A stretch of DNA of 64,000 nucleotides from Mesorhizobium jarvisii (GTDB taxonomy: Bacteria; Pseudomonadota; Alphaproteobacteria; Rhizobiales; Rhizobiaceae), in assembly GCF_003601985.1 (NCBI RefSeq), contig NZ_QZXA01000005.1:124001-188000 (forward strand). Reading direction: 5' to 3'. Position 1 is the stretch's first letter. Each line of letters starts with the position of its first letter. Below are positions 1 through 8,235 of the stretch, piece after piece. The position numbers and the translations under genes were made by a program. The notes under the pieces are model-generated. The model did not search any database. It had not been told where the DNA came from and saw only the letters and a program-made list of their open reading frames with translations.

Positions 1-1692
1 CTCCTTGGCGATCTTCAGCACCTTGCGCACTTTTTCGAGCGGCATGGCGAGCTTTTCGGCCAGCTCTTCCGGCGTAGGCTCGCGGCCGATCTCGTGCAGC
101 ATCTGGCGCGAGGTGCGCACGATCTTGTTGATCGTCTCGATCATATGCACCGGGATGCGGATGGTGCGCGCCTGGTCGGCGATCGAACGCGTGATCGCCT
201 GCCGGATCCACCATGTCGCGTAGGTCGAGAACTTGTAGCCGCGGCGGTATTCGAACTTATCGACCGCCTTCATCAGGCCGATATTGCCTTCCTGGATCAG
301 GTCGAGGAACTGCAGGCCGCGATTGGTGTATTTCTTGGCGATGGAGATGACGAGGCGCAGATTGGCCTCGACCATTTCCTTCTTGGCGATCGCGGCTTCG
401 CGCTCGCCCTTCTGCACCTGGTTGACGATCTTGCGGAATTCCAGGATCGAGATCGCCGTTTCGGTGGCCAGGTGCTGGATCTCGGCGCGCAGGTCCTTGA
501 TCGCATCCTTCTCGTTCTTGGTGAATTCCTTCCAGCCGCGCGAGGTCAGATTGCCGATCGCGCGCGTCCAGTTGGGATCGAGCTCGGAACCCTGGTATTC
601 CTTCAGGAACTCCTCGCGGCGCACGCCATAGCTTTCGGCGAGGCGCAACAGCTTGCCCTCGTTCTGCACCAGGCGTTTGTTGATGTCGTAAAGCTGCTCG
701 ACCAGCGCCTCGATGCGCGCCGTGTTGAGCGACAGCGACTTCACCGCCTTGATCAGCTGGTCCTTCAGCTCCTTCAGCCGGCGGTCCTGGCTGGGCGACA
801 GCGTGCCGGCGGCGGCCAGACGGTTCTCGACCTGCTGGTCCTGCAGCTTGCGCAGCTTCTTGTAGGTGTCGGCGATGACGTCGAGCGTCTCCATCACCTG
901 CGGACGCAGTTCGGCTTCCATCGCCGCCAGTGACAGGCTCGCCTCGTCCTCGTCTTCCTCGTCATCGTCCCCGATGCCGCGCGTATCGGCGCCGACATTG
1001 GTGATGTCGTCTTCATCGTCACGCCCGCGGCGCGGCTTTTCCTCGGCCTTCGGCGCTTCCTCGATGCGCTCGACCACCGGCGCCTGCTTGGCTTCCGGGC
1101 CGGCATAGGTCGCTTCGAGATCGATGATCTCGCGCAGCAGGATCTTGGATTCGTTGAGCTCGTCGCGCCAGATGATGATGGCCTGGAAGGTCAGCGGGCT
1201 TTCGCACAGGCCCGCGATCATCGTCTCGCGACCGGCCTCGATGCGCTTGGCAATGGCGATTTCGCCCTCGCGCGACAGCAGCTCGACCGAGCCCATTTCG
1301 CGCAGATACATGCGCACCGGATCGTCGGTGCGGTCGGTCGGCTCTTTCTTGGTGGTGGTGGCGGCGACCGCCGTGCCGGTCTGTTCGGCCAGCTCGTTGG
1401 CGTCTTCCTCGGCGTCCGCCGCGGTGTCGCCGGCCTCGGCCTCTTCGCCCTGCTCGTCATCCTCGACGACGTTGATGCCCATGTCGGACAGCATCGCCAT
1501 CGTGTCCTCGATCTGCTCGGAGGTCACTTCCTCGGAAGGCAGCACCGAATTCAGCTCGTCCATCGTGACATAGCCGCGCTTCTTGGCGGCCTTGATCATC
1601 TTCTTGACAGCATCATCGGAAAGGTCGAGCAGAGGGCCATCGGTGGCGCCTTCGCGTTCGGTCTCGACCTCTTCCTTTTCCTTAGTCGCCAT
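1..1692 (-). CDS. rpoD: RNA polymerase primary sigma factor RpoD (C-terminal part off the window)
   Basis: Housekeeping sigma-70 factor that directs RNA polymerase to most promoters. The start is the ATG at 1690-1692, preceded by GGAGAA. 564 codons are present and the frame stays open to base 1. Visible in order are an N-terminal region 1.1, an acidic linker, region 1.2 ([11 protein letters not shown]), a charged non-conserved region, region 2 including the [19 protein letters not shown] block that binds and melts the -10 element, and the beginning of region 3 ([14 protein letters not shown]). Region 4, which reads the -35 element, is missing because the window ends. The gene lies downstream of dnaG on the same strand, the usual alphaproteobacterial order. 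Identification is secure; only completeness is limited. Confidence 0.97.
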   Translation of the reverse strand, partial: MATKEKEEVETEREGATDGPLLDLSDDAVKKMIKAAKKRGYVTMDELNSVLPSEEVTSEQIEDTMAMLSDMGINVVEDDEQGEEAEAGDTAADAEEDANELAEQTGTAVAATTTKKEPTDRTDDPVRMYLREMGSVELLSREGEIAIAKRIEAGRETMIAGLCESPLTFQAIIIWRDELNESKILLREIIDLEATYAGPEAKQAPVVERIEEAPKAEEKPRRGRDDEDDITNVGADTRGIGDDDEEDEDEASLSLAAMEAELRPQVMETLDVIADTYKKLRKLQDQQVENRLAAAGTLSPSQDRRLKELKDQLIKAVKSLSLNTARIEALVEQLYDINKRLVQNEGKLLRLAESYGVRREEFLKEYQGSELDPNWTRAIGNLTSRGWKEFTKNEKDAIKDLRAEIQHLATETAISILEFRKIVNQVQKGEREAAIAKKEMVEANLRLVISIAKKYTNRGLQFLDLIQEGNIGLMKAVDKFEYRRGYKFSTYATWWIRQAITRSIADQARTIRIPVHMIETINKIVRTSRQMLHEIGREPTPEELAEKLAMPLEKVRKVLKIAKE

Positions 1693-2058
1693 AATTTTTA
1701 TCTTCTCCTAGCGGCCGGGCATCGGGGCCGCGTAAGCTGTCGGACCAGTCAAATCGGATAGGCTCGTTTCGAAACGCGCTTCACCGGGCCACTAACTTCA
1801 TTGATCGTTAAGTCCAGATTAACCCTGATATCTGTGGCAGGCGGCCTGCCTGTCCAGTGACCAGTACCTCACATCGCTCATTTCCCGTCGGCGCGGGTGC
1901 GGGTTAACGTTTCGAATCGTCCTGATTCCGCCATTCTGTCTGAAGGTCAAGCGCCTCTGGCATGATTCGCATGAAAAAAGCGAATCAATTACCCGACTTA
2001 GCGCGCCTTGCTCCCCTGGGAAGCCCGGCCACGCTCTCATTCCTGCACTCGGTTGCAC
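1693..2058. other. dnaG-rpoD intergenic region
   Basis: 366 bases between the dnaG stop and the rpoD start. I see no protein-coding signal. It holds an inverted repeat at 1963-1987 and, nearer rpoD, AT-richer sequence that probably contains rpoD promoter elements. No convincing -35/-10 pair could be fixed by eye. Confidence 0.4.
1963..1987. repeat. 8-bp inverted repeat with A-rich loop downstream of dnaG
   Basis: TGATTCGC at 1963-1970 and GCGAATCA at 1980-1987 are perfect inverted arms around a nine-base loop rich in A (T on the minus strand). It sits about 70 bases after the dnaG stop. It could act as an mRNA 3' hairpin, but no T-run follows the stem, so a terminator role is uncertain. Confidence 0.4.
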
Positions 2059-3993
2059 TTAGGCTCGCCCAGCCCTGCCCGACGAAACGCCGAATCCTTC
2101 GATCAGCGCTTCCGTCGCCTGTACATCCTGAAATTGCGCCTGAATTTCGATCAGATGGCGGAAGTTTTCGTCCGATGGATCTGCTTCGAGCGCCGCTTCC
2201 GCCTGTTTCAGCTCCTTATGTAAGGTGCGCGCGCTGCGCTGCAAGTGCAGCGCCTGGTTCAGAGCGTCGCGGGCGTCGTCGAGTGCTGCCGTCTCCAGCG
2301 CCGGCCATTGCCGTGCCCGCCGGATCAGGCCGACGGCGCGCTCCCAGATCTCGGCGCAGCCGGCACGCTCGATCGTCGCCACCACGGCGTGGCGGTCATT
2401 GGCCATGTCATGCGCCATCGCGTCGAGGATGGCGGCGTGCAGCCGCTGCAGCTCGGAATTGGCGAGGTCGAGAAATTCGACATGGGCGAAATTCTCGTCG
2501 ATCAGCGCCGGATGGTTGACCAGCGCCACGATGATCGTCGCCTCGCGCACCGACATGCCCTCGCTGCCGCGCTTGACCAGCGCCGACTGGCCGAGGCTTT
2601 CGGTGATCGCCATGCGGCCGCCACCAGGCTTGGCGAACTGCCCACCGGGTGCGGCTGCCTTGCCCTGCCCCGGTTTCCAGTCCTGGCGCCCTTGCCGTGT
2701 ATCGCGCTGCGAGCCGAAGAAGCTCTTTTCCCGCTCACGCATTTCCTGCTGATAGTGATAGCGCGTGCTTTCGTCGCGGATGCGGCTGGTCAACTCCCGC
2801 AGCGTCTTTCCCAGTTCCGCCCGGCGCTCCGGCGTGTCGAAGACACCGCCCGCAGTCTCCCGCATCCACAACAGGTCGACCAGCGGCCGCGCGTCGGCGA
2901 GCACGGCGCGGAACGCGTCCGGCCCTTCGGCCTTGACCAGGTCGTCGGGATCCTTGCCCTCCGGCAGCAGCGCAAAACGTGCCGAGCGCCCGGCCTGCAC
3001 CGACGGTAATGCCAGATCTGCGGCACGCCATGCCGCCTTCAGCCCGGCCTTGTCGCCGTCGAAGCACAGCATCGGCTCCGGCGCCATGCGCCACAACAGT
3101 TCGAGCTGGTTTTCGGTGAGCGCGGTGCCGAGCGGCGCCACGGCATTCTCGAACCCGGCCTGCGCCAGCGCGATGACGTCCATATAGCCTTCGACGGCAA
3201 TGACCGTGCCATCCTTGGCGAGCGCCTTGCGCGCCCGGGCGAAATTGTAAAGCACGTTGCCCTTGTGGAAGAGCTCGGTATCGGGCGAGTTCATGTACTT
3301 GGCCAGCGCATCGGGCGCCAGCGCCCGGCCGCCAAAAGCGATGATCTTGCCGCGCGAATCCGGGATCGGGAACATGATGCGGTCGCGGAACCAGTCATAG
3401 GAGACCGGAATGTCGTCGCCGTGCCGCACCAGCCCACAGGCTTCGATATCGGCCTTCGGCACGCCCTTGGCGGCAAGATGTTCCTTGAGCGCGTTGCGGC
3501 TGTCCGGGGCGTAGCCCAGCCGGAACGACTGCTGCGTCGCCGGCGTCAGCCCGCGGTCCCTGAGATAGGCGCGGGCCTTTGCCCCCTCAGGCCCCTGCAG
3601 CCGCTCCTGGAAGAAGGTGGTCGCCATCTCCATGACGTCGGTCAGGCTGGCGCGTTCCTTCTCGCGCCGCTCTTCCTGGGCGTCGCGCACCGGCATCGGC
3701 ACGCCTGCCATGTCGGCGATCTTCTCGACCGCTTCGGGGAAACTCATTCCGTCGAGTTCGGTCAGGAATTTGAAATGATCGCCCGAGACCGAGCAGCCGA
3801 AACAATGGTAGCGGCCCTTCTTGTCCTCGCAGTGGAAAGACGGGCTCTTCTCGCCATGGAACGGGCAGCAGGCCCAAAAGTCGCCACGCGACGCGTTGGT
3901 CTTCCTGCGATCCCACGCGACGCGCTGGCCGATAACCGATGAAATCGGCACGCGGTCGCGGATCTCGTCGAGAAAGGCGGGCGGAAAGCGCAT
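2059..3993 (-). CDS. dnaG: DNA primase DnaG
   Basis: Makes RNA primers for chromosomal replication with the DnaB helicase. 644 residues from the ATG at 3991-3993 (MRFPPAFLDEIRDRVPISSVIG), the usual family start; open frame upstream of it has no primase homology and is excluded. The N-terminal CHC2 zinc-binding domain is seen as CPFHGEKSPSF followed by YHCFGC. The TOPRIM core is seen as VIAVEGYMDVIALAQAGF and then LCFDGDKAGLKAA. A helical DnaB-interaction region closes the protein. Length agrees with alphaproteobacterial primases. It lies upstream of rpoD on the same strand, the remnant of the macromolecular-synthesis arrangement without rpsU. Confidence 0.97.
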   Translation of the reverse strand: MRFPPAFLDEIRDRVPISSVIGQRVAWDRRKTNASRGDFWACCPFHGEKSPSFHCEDKKGRYHCFGCSVSGDHFKFLTELDGMSFPEAVEKIADMAGVPMPVRDAQEERREKERASLTDVMEMATTFFQERLQGPEGAKARAYLRDRGLTPATQQSFRLGYAPDSRNALKEHLAAKGVPKADIEACGLVRHGDDIPVSYDWFRDRIMFPIPDSRGKIIAFGGRALAPDALAKYMNSPDTELFHKGNVLYNFARARKALAKDGTVIAVEGYMDVIALAQAGFENAVAPLGTALTENQLELLWRMAPEPMLCFDGDKAGLKAAWRAADLALPSVQAGRSARFALLPEGKDPDDLVKAEGPDAFRAVLADARPLVDLLWMRETAGGVFDTPERRAELGKTLRELTSRIRDESTRYHYQQEMREREKSFFGSQRDTRQGRQDWKPGQGKAAAPGGQFAKPGGGRMAITESLGQSALVKRGSEGMSVREATIIVALVNHPALIDENFAHVEFLDLANSELQRLHAAILDAMAHDMANDRHAVVATIERAGCAEIWERAVGLIRRARQWPALETAALDDARDALNQALHLQRSARTLHKELKQAEAALEADPSDENFRHLIEIQAQFQDVQATEALIEGFGVSSGRAGRA

Positions 3994-4077
3994 TGAGGGA
4001 ACTCGTTTCCCCACCATATAATCATGCCAGCGAAATCCGACGACCCCCAATACCGGCCATACCCGGTTTCCACAGGG

Positions 4078-4107
4078 CAAAAAGAAAGGCGGCCGTTGCG
4101 GGCCGCC
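4078..4107 (-). terminator. Rho-independent terminator of the RcnB-like gene
   Basis: Perfect 7-bp stem GGCGGCC/GGCCGCC (4088-4094 with 4101-4107), six-base loop, followed on the minus strand by TTTCTTTTTG. It lies 26 bases after the stop of the RcnB-like gene and separates it from dnaG. A short T-run also follows on the plus strand. Confidence 0.8.
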
Positions 4108-4133
4108 CTCTTTTCCAGGCCAATGCTGGAAGC

Positions 4134-4502
4134 TTAATGCGCGGCGATCGCGCCGAAGATGATGCCGGATAGGACACTCACCAGCACATAGTCGTTGCCG
4201 ACGCGGATCCATTCCTGGCCGCGGCCGGGACGATGCAGGCCGTAGCGGCCATAGTCGCGGATCGGCTGGTGCTGCCTCCAGCCCGAATATTTCTGGCCGT
4301 TGCGCCAGTGGTTCCGCTTCACGACGACCTTCTTCTTGAAGACGCGCTTCCTCACATCATTGTGGTGGCCCGGCTTCTGCCAGTCGACCTTGGTGTAATT
4401 CGACTGCGGCGCGACCGGCGCGTTCATCGGCGCGGCCTGGCCGGCAAGTGAGGTGGCGGCCAGCATCGAGACGGCGAGGACAGAAAGAACAATGCGCTTC
4501 AT
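4134..4502 (-). CDS. RcnB-family periplasmic protein
   Basis: 122 residues with an N-terminal signal peptide (MKRIVLSVLAVSMLAATSLA, cleavage probably near QAAP). A basic central segment follows, then the C-terminal pattern typical of RcnB-like proteins: DYGRYGLHRPGRGQEWIRVG, a VLVSVLSG segment and a short hydrophobic tail. E. coli RcnB is a periplasmic protein that affects nickel/cobalt retention. Whether this homologue does so is not shown by the sequence, because the family is large in rhizobia and mostly uncharacterised. It is transcribed alone, with its own terminator and an inverted repeat upstream. Confidence 0.75.
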   Translation of the reverse strand: MKRIVLSVLAVSMLAATSLAGQAAPMNAPVAPQSNYTKVDWQKPGHHNDVRKRVFKKKVVVKRNHWRNGQKYSGWRQHQPIRDYGRYGLHRPGRGQEWIRVGNDYVLVSVLSGIIFGAIAAH

Positions 4503-4889
4503 GAGAAATCTCCTTGGTTGTCGATGCCCGAGGAATAGCGGCCGACGGATGAACTGAAACTGAACGCCGGCATTACAATTGTGTAATGAAATCTTCTGCT
4601 TATTGCAGATATTTGAACATCATCGCAAAGACGAGTGTCGGCCACTCGGCAAAAGCAGCCGTTCTCCGGATCGGCCAAAGCCCGGCTGTGCAACCATTTG
4701 CGTACCCGTCCATTTCCCGACACGGCCTGTCGCCACGCGGCGGCCTCTTGAAATCGACAAAGTTTTATTATCCGGCTAAAATATTCCCGCTATTATTCAC
4801 AGTGTCATGATCATGATTCGAACCCTTGCTTTTCCGCCTGTTCGCCGCGCCGCCCGCACTGCGTGCCCTGTCCTCATGCAGGCGCCGAA
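4503..4889. other. Divergent promoter region (RcnB-like / Na-Pi cotransporter)
   Basis: 387 bases between divergently transcribed genes, clearly richer in A+T than its surroundings, especially 4570-4640 and 4750-4800. It carries the dyad at 4571-4588. No small gene is supported. Short frames here lack plausible ribosome sites and overlap the promoter-like sequence. Confidence 0.45.
4571..4588. promoter_or_regulatory. Inverted repeat, candidate operator
   Basis: CATTACA and TGTAATG (4571-4577 and 4582-4588) form perfect 7-bp arms around a four-base centre, about 70 bases upstream of the RcnB-like start. Its size and position suit a dimeric repressor. The regulator is not encoded next to it. 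Confidence 0.4.
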
Positions 4890-6554
4890 ATGAGCGGCTC
4901 CGTCGTCCTTCTGCATCTGGCCGGCGCCGTGGCGCTGATGCTGTTTGCCACCCGCATGGTGAAGACCGGCGTCGAGCGCGCCTATGGCGATGTGCTGCGC
5001 CACAGGCTGCGCGCCACCATGCGCAATCCGATCATGGCGGTGCTGGCCGGCACCGGCCTTGCCATCGCCCTGCAGAGTTCGACTGCCGTGACGCTTTTGG
5101 TCGGCTCCTTCGCCGGTTCTGGTATCGTCTCGGGCGCCGCCGGCCAATTGGCCGTGCGCGGCGCCGAGATCGGCTCGGCGCTGGTGGTCAAGCTACTGAC
5201 TTTCGACCTCACGCTGCTGGTGCCGCTCTGCCTGATCACCGGCACGGTGATGTTTATGGCCACCGAGCGTCGCGACTGGCGCCAGACCGGCCGCATCCTG
5301 GTCGGCATCGGCCTCTTGATCCTGTCGCTGGAAATGATCGGCCAGGCGTCGGAGCCGCTGCGCAACAGCCAGCTCATGCCGGTCATCATCAATTACTTCT
5401 CCAGCGATTCCATCACCGCCTATCTCTTGGCGGCGCTGATCACCTGGCTGTTCCAGTCCAGCATCGCCGCGGTGCTTTTGATGGCGACCCTGGCCGGCCG
5501 CGGCCTGATCAGCCCTGAACTCGGCGTCGTCCTCATCCTCGGCGTCAATCTCGGCTCTTCCATCATCGCCCCGATGCTGACCCGGTCAGCCGGGCCCGCC
5601 GTGCGCGTCGTGCCGATCGGCAATCTGCTGATGCGCGGGCTGGGCTCGCTGGTCATGCTGGTCCTGTTCATGATCGTCCGGCCGCATGTCGGCTTCCTCG
5701 GCGCGACGGCGGCCGACCAGATAGTCAACGCCCACATCCTGTTCAACGTCATCATCCTGCTGGCCGGCCTACCGCTGGCCGGCTTCGTCTACCGCGCCTC
5801 GGAGAAGATCGTCGCGCTCGGCACCAAGGCACCGCCGGCCGCCTCGCTCGACGTCATCGAATTGTCCGCGCTCAACGAGAGCGCGCTGGATGTGCCGAGC
5901 CAGGCGCTGGCCAATGCGACGCGCGAGGTGGTGCGGGTCTGCGAGACAGTCGAGATCATGCTGAAGCGCATCATCGAGCTCTACGAGAGTGCCGACACCG
6001 ACAAGATCAAGGCGTTGGCCGCCCTCGACGACCGTGTCGACCGCAAGCATGCGGCAATCAAACTCTACCTCGCCAAGGTCACCAAGAACCCGCTGACCGA
6101 GGACGAGGCGCTGCGCTGCCAGGAACTGATCGGCGCCTGCGTCAAGCTCGAGCAGGTCGGCGACATCATCGTGCGCAACATGCTAGTGCACGTGAAGAAG
6201 AAGGTCGATCGCGGGCTGGAGTTCACCGACGAGGGCTGGAGCGAATTGTGCGCCTTCCACGGCTCGGTGCTGGCCAATGCAAGGCTTGCCTTCAACGTGC
6301 TGGTCTCGCGCGACCCCGAAACGGCGCGTCAGCTGGTGCTGGAGAAGGACCAACTGCGCGACCGCGAGAAGGAAACCAGCGCCAGCCATTTCCTGCGGCT
6401 GCGCGAAGGCACCGCCAAAAGCGTCGAGACCAGCTCGATCCACCTCGACACCATCCGCGACCTGAAGCAGATCAATTCACTGCTGGCCTCGATGGCCTAT
6501 CCGGTGCTCGAAGAGCGCGGCCTTCTCACAGGATCACGACTGAAGGCCAGCTAA
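4890..6554 (+). CDS. Na/Pi-cotransporter family protein with C-terminal PhoU domain
   Basis: 554 residues from the ATG at 4890; a GTG at 4863 in the same frame would add nine unlikely residues. The N-terminal two thirds are hydrophobic and contain the two family repeats with the glutamine-serine signatures: ALQSSTAVTLLVGSFAGSG near residue 55 and WLFQSSIAAVLLMATLAG near residue 190. The last ~200 residues are hydrophilic and helical and resemble PhoU (ALDDRVDRKHAAIKLYLAKV, VKLEQVGDIIVRNML). By family the protein moves phosphate with sodium, with the PhoU part regulatory, but exact substrate and direction are inference. It stands alone. Confidence 0.88.
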   Translation: MSGSVVLLHLAGAVALMLFATRMVKTGVERAYGDVLRHRLRATMRNPIMAVLAGTGLAIALQSSTAVTLLVGSFAGSGIVSGAAGQLAVRGAEIGSALVVKLLTFDLTLLVPLCLITGTVMFMATERRDWRQTGRILVGIGLLILSLEMIGQASEPLRNSQLMPVIINYFSSDSITAYLLAALITWLFQSSIAAVLLMATLAGRGLISPELGVVLILGVNLGSSIIAPMLTRSAGPAVRVVPIGNLLMRGLGSLVMLVLFMIVRPHVGFLGATAADQIVNAHILFNVIILLAGLPLAGFVYRASEKIVALGTKAPPAASLDVIELSALNESALDVPSQALANATREVVRVCETVEIMLKRIIELYESADTDKIKALAALDDRVDRKHAAIKLYLAKVTKNPLTEDEALRCQELIGACVKLEQVGDIIVRNMLVHVKKKVDRGLEFTDEGWSELCAFHGSVLANARLAFNVLVSRDPETARQLVLEKDQLRDREKETSASHFLRLREGTAKSVETSSIHLDTIRDLKQINSLLASMAYPVLEERGLLTGSRLKAS

Positions 6555-6685
6555 CGAGAAGGGATTTGCCACGGCGGCGTCAATTTGGGAACAAGCTTGC
6601 GTCGTTCCGGCTCGAACGGCAAAATTAGTCTTTGCTCACCCTCCCGCCCGTCGGCTAAGCATCTGATGCCCCCGGGAGGAAATCG

Positions 6686-6895
6686 ATGGACACCCATTCG
6701 CGCAGTTTCGCCAAGGCGCTTTCCTGGCGCATAACCGGCACCATCGACACGATGATCATCTCGCTTGTGGTGACTGGCAGCATCAAGCTGGCGGCCGCCA
6801 TCGGCGTGACGGAGGTCTTCACCAAGTCGCTGCTCTACTATTTTCATGAGCGCGCATGGCTGAAGATCCCTTACGGGCGCAGGACCCCGGTCTAG
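6686..6895 (+). CDS. DUF2061 small membrane protein
   Basis: 69 residues with GGGAGGAAA just before the ATG. The sequence shows the DUF2061 pattern: SFAKALSWRITGTIDTMIIS, a hydrophobic helix, a second hydrophobic stretch, then KSLLYYFHERAWLKIPYGR at the C-terminus. These are short two-helix inner-membrane proteins of unknown function; in some bacteria they are fused to or neighbour sulfate-assimilation genes, but nothing here points that way. Family assignment is good, function unknown. Confidence 0.8.
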   Translation: MDTHSRSFAKALSWRITGTIDTMIISLVVTGSIKLAAAIGVTEVFTKSLLYYFHERAWLKIPYGRRTPV

Positions 6896-7048
6896 CAGCT
6901 TGCCCACTGCCGGCATGCACTGCCGATTGCCAAGCCAGCGGCTGACGCGAGGGAATTCGGTCAAGAAAACCTAAAGTCGCGACAAAAATTTCTGGATTGC
7001 CCGCGCCGCCCATCCGTGGTTTGACGCCGTTCCAGCCAAGGCTTTCCC

Positions 7049-8233
7049 ATGTCGCTTCCGCTCATTGCCCTGTTCATCGCCGCTTTCGCTTTCGGCACCA
7101 CCGAATTCGTCATTGCCGGCGTGCTGCCGCAAGTGGCGGAAGGGCTCGGCGTTTCGGTTCCATCCGCCGGCTATCTCGTCTCCGGCTATGCCTGCGGCAT
7201 CGCCATTGGCGGCCCGCTGCTGGCGCTCGCCACCAAATCCCTGCCGCGCAAGACCTTGCTGCTCGGCCTCGCCATCGTCTTCACCATCGGCCAGGCGGCC
7301 TGCGCGCTGGCGCCCGACTTTACCTCGATGCTGCTGCTGCGCATCGCCGTGGCAGTCGCGCACGGCGCCTATTTCGGCGTCGCCATGGTGGTCGCCGTCG
7401 GCCTGGTTCCCGAGGACAAACGCGGCATGGCGGTCGCGGTCATCCTGTCCGGCCTCACCGTCTCCAACGTCATCGGCGTGCCGGCGGGCACCGCCATCGG
7501 CAACATCTGGGGCTGGCGCGCCACCTTCTGGGTGATGTGTGCGCTCGGCGTGGCGGCAACGCTCGCGATGACTGCCCTTCTGCCGCGCACCGCCGGGTAT
7601 CAGGCCAAGCCCGCCGGCCTGGCGCGTGAGGTCCGCGTGCTGGCGCGCCAGCAGGTCTGGACCTCGCTGATCCTGATGCTCATGCTGATGCTCGGCCAGT
7701 TCTGCCTGTTCACCTACATCACGCCGACCTTGCTTGAGGTCACCGGGCTCGACGAAGACCTGGTGCCCTGGGTGCTGCTGCTCAACGGCGTCGGCGCGAC
7801 GCTTGGCGTCTTCCTCGGCGGCAAGCTGTCGGACTGGAAGCTGATGCCGTCGCTCATCACCATGCTGGCCCTGCAAGCGGTGACGCTGGCGGTCATCTAT
7901 GCCGTCAGCCCCTACCCCGTGCCGATGATCGTGGCGATCGTCATCTGGGGCGGCCTCAACTTCGCCATCGGCACGCCGATCCAGACCCGCATCCTGGCCT
8001 GGACGGCCGACGCGTCCAATCTTGCCTCATCACTGATCCCGTCCGGCTTCAATGTCGGCATCGCGCTGGCCGCGTCGCTGGGCGCCGCCATGCTCAATGC
8101 CGGCTACGGCTACCGCAGCTTGCCCGTGGTGGGCGCTTTCGCCATGCTGGTCGCCGTGGTGGTGGCTGCCATCTCCCAGGTCTGGGAAGCGCGCAGCAAC
8201 GCCACGCCGCCGCTGACGGCACCGGCGGAGTAG
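7049..8233 (+). CDS. MFS transporter, DHA1 (AraJ/YdhP-like) family
   Basis: 394 residues with twelve predicted membrane helices and almost no soluble tail. The start FAFGTTEFVIAGVLPQVA and the block SVPSAGYLVSGYACGIAIG are typical of DHA1 efflux proteins of the AraJ/YdhP type. The GPLLALATKSLPRK segment occupies the loop 2-3 position. Members export sugars, drugs or purine-like compounds by proton antiport; the substrate cannot be read from sequence. It converges with the metal ATPase gene, with two bases between the stop codons, so no separate terminator fits there. Confidence 0.85.
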   Translation: MSLPLIALFIAAFAFGTTEFVIAGVLPQVAEGLGVSVPSAGYLVSGYACGIAIGGPLLALATKSLPRKTLLLGLAIVFTIGQAACALAPDFTSMLLLRIAVAVAHGAYFGVAMVVAVGLVPEDKRGMAVAVILSGLTVSNVIGVPAGTAIGNIWGWRATFWVMCALGVAATLAMTALLPRTAGYQAKPAGLAREVRVLARQQVWTSLILMLMLMLGQFCLFTYITPTLLEVTGLDEDLVPWVLLLNGVGATLGVFLGGKLSDWKLMPSLITMLALQAVTLAVIYAVSPYPVPMIVAIVIWGGLNFAIGTPIQTRILAWTADASNLASSLIPSGFNVGIALAASLGAAMLNAGYGYRSLPVVGAFAMLVAVVVAAISQVWEARSNATPPLTAPAE

Positions 8234-8235
8234 CC

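Noticed and set aside
3994..4212. N-terminal extension of dnaG by 73 residues
   Set aside because: The extra part has no primase similarity and overlaps the terminator and 3' end of the RcnB-like gene; the ATG at 3993 gives the family start.
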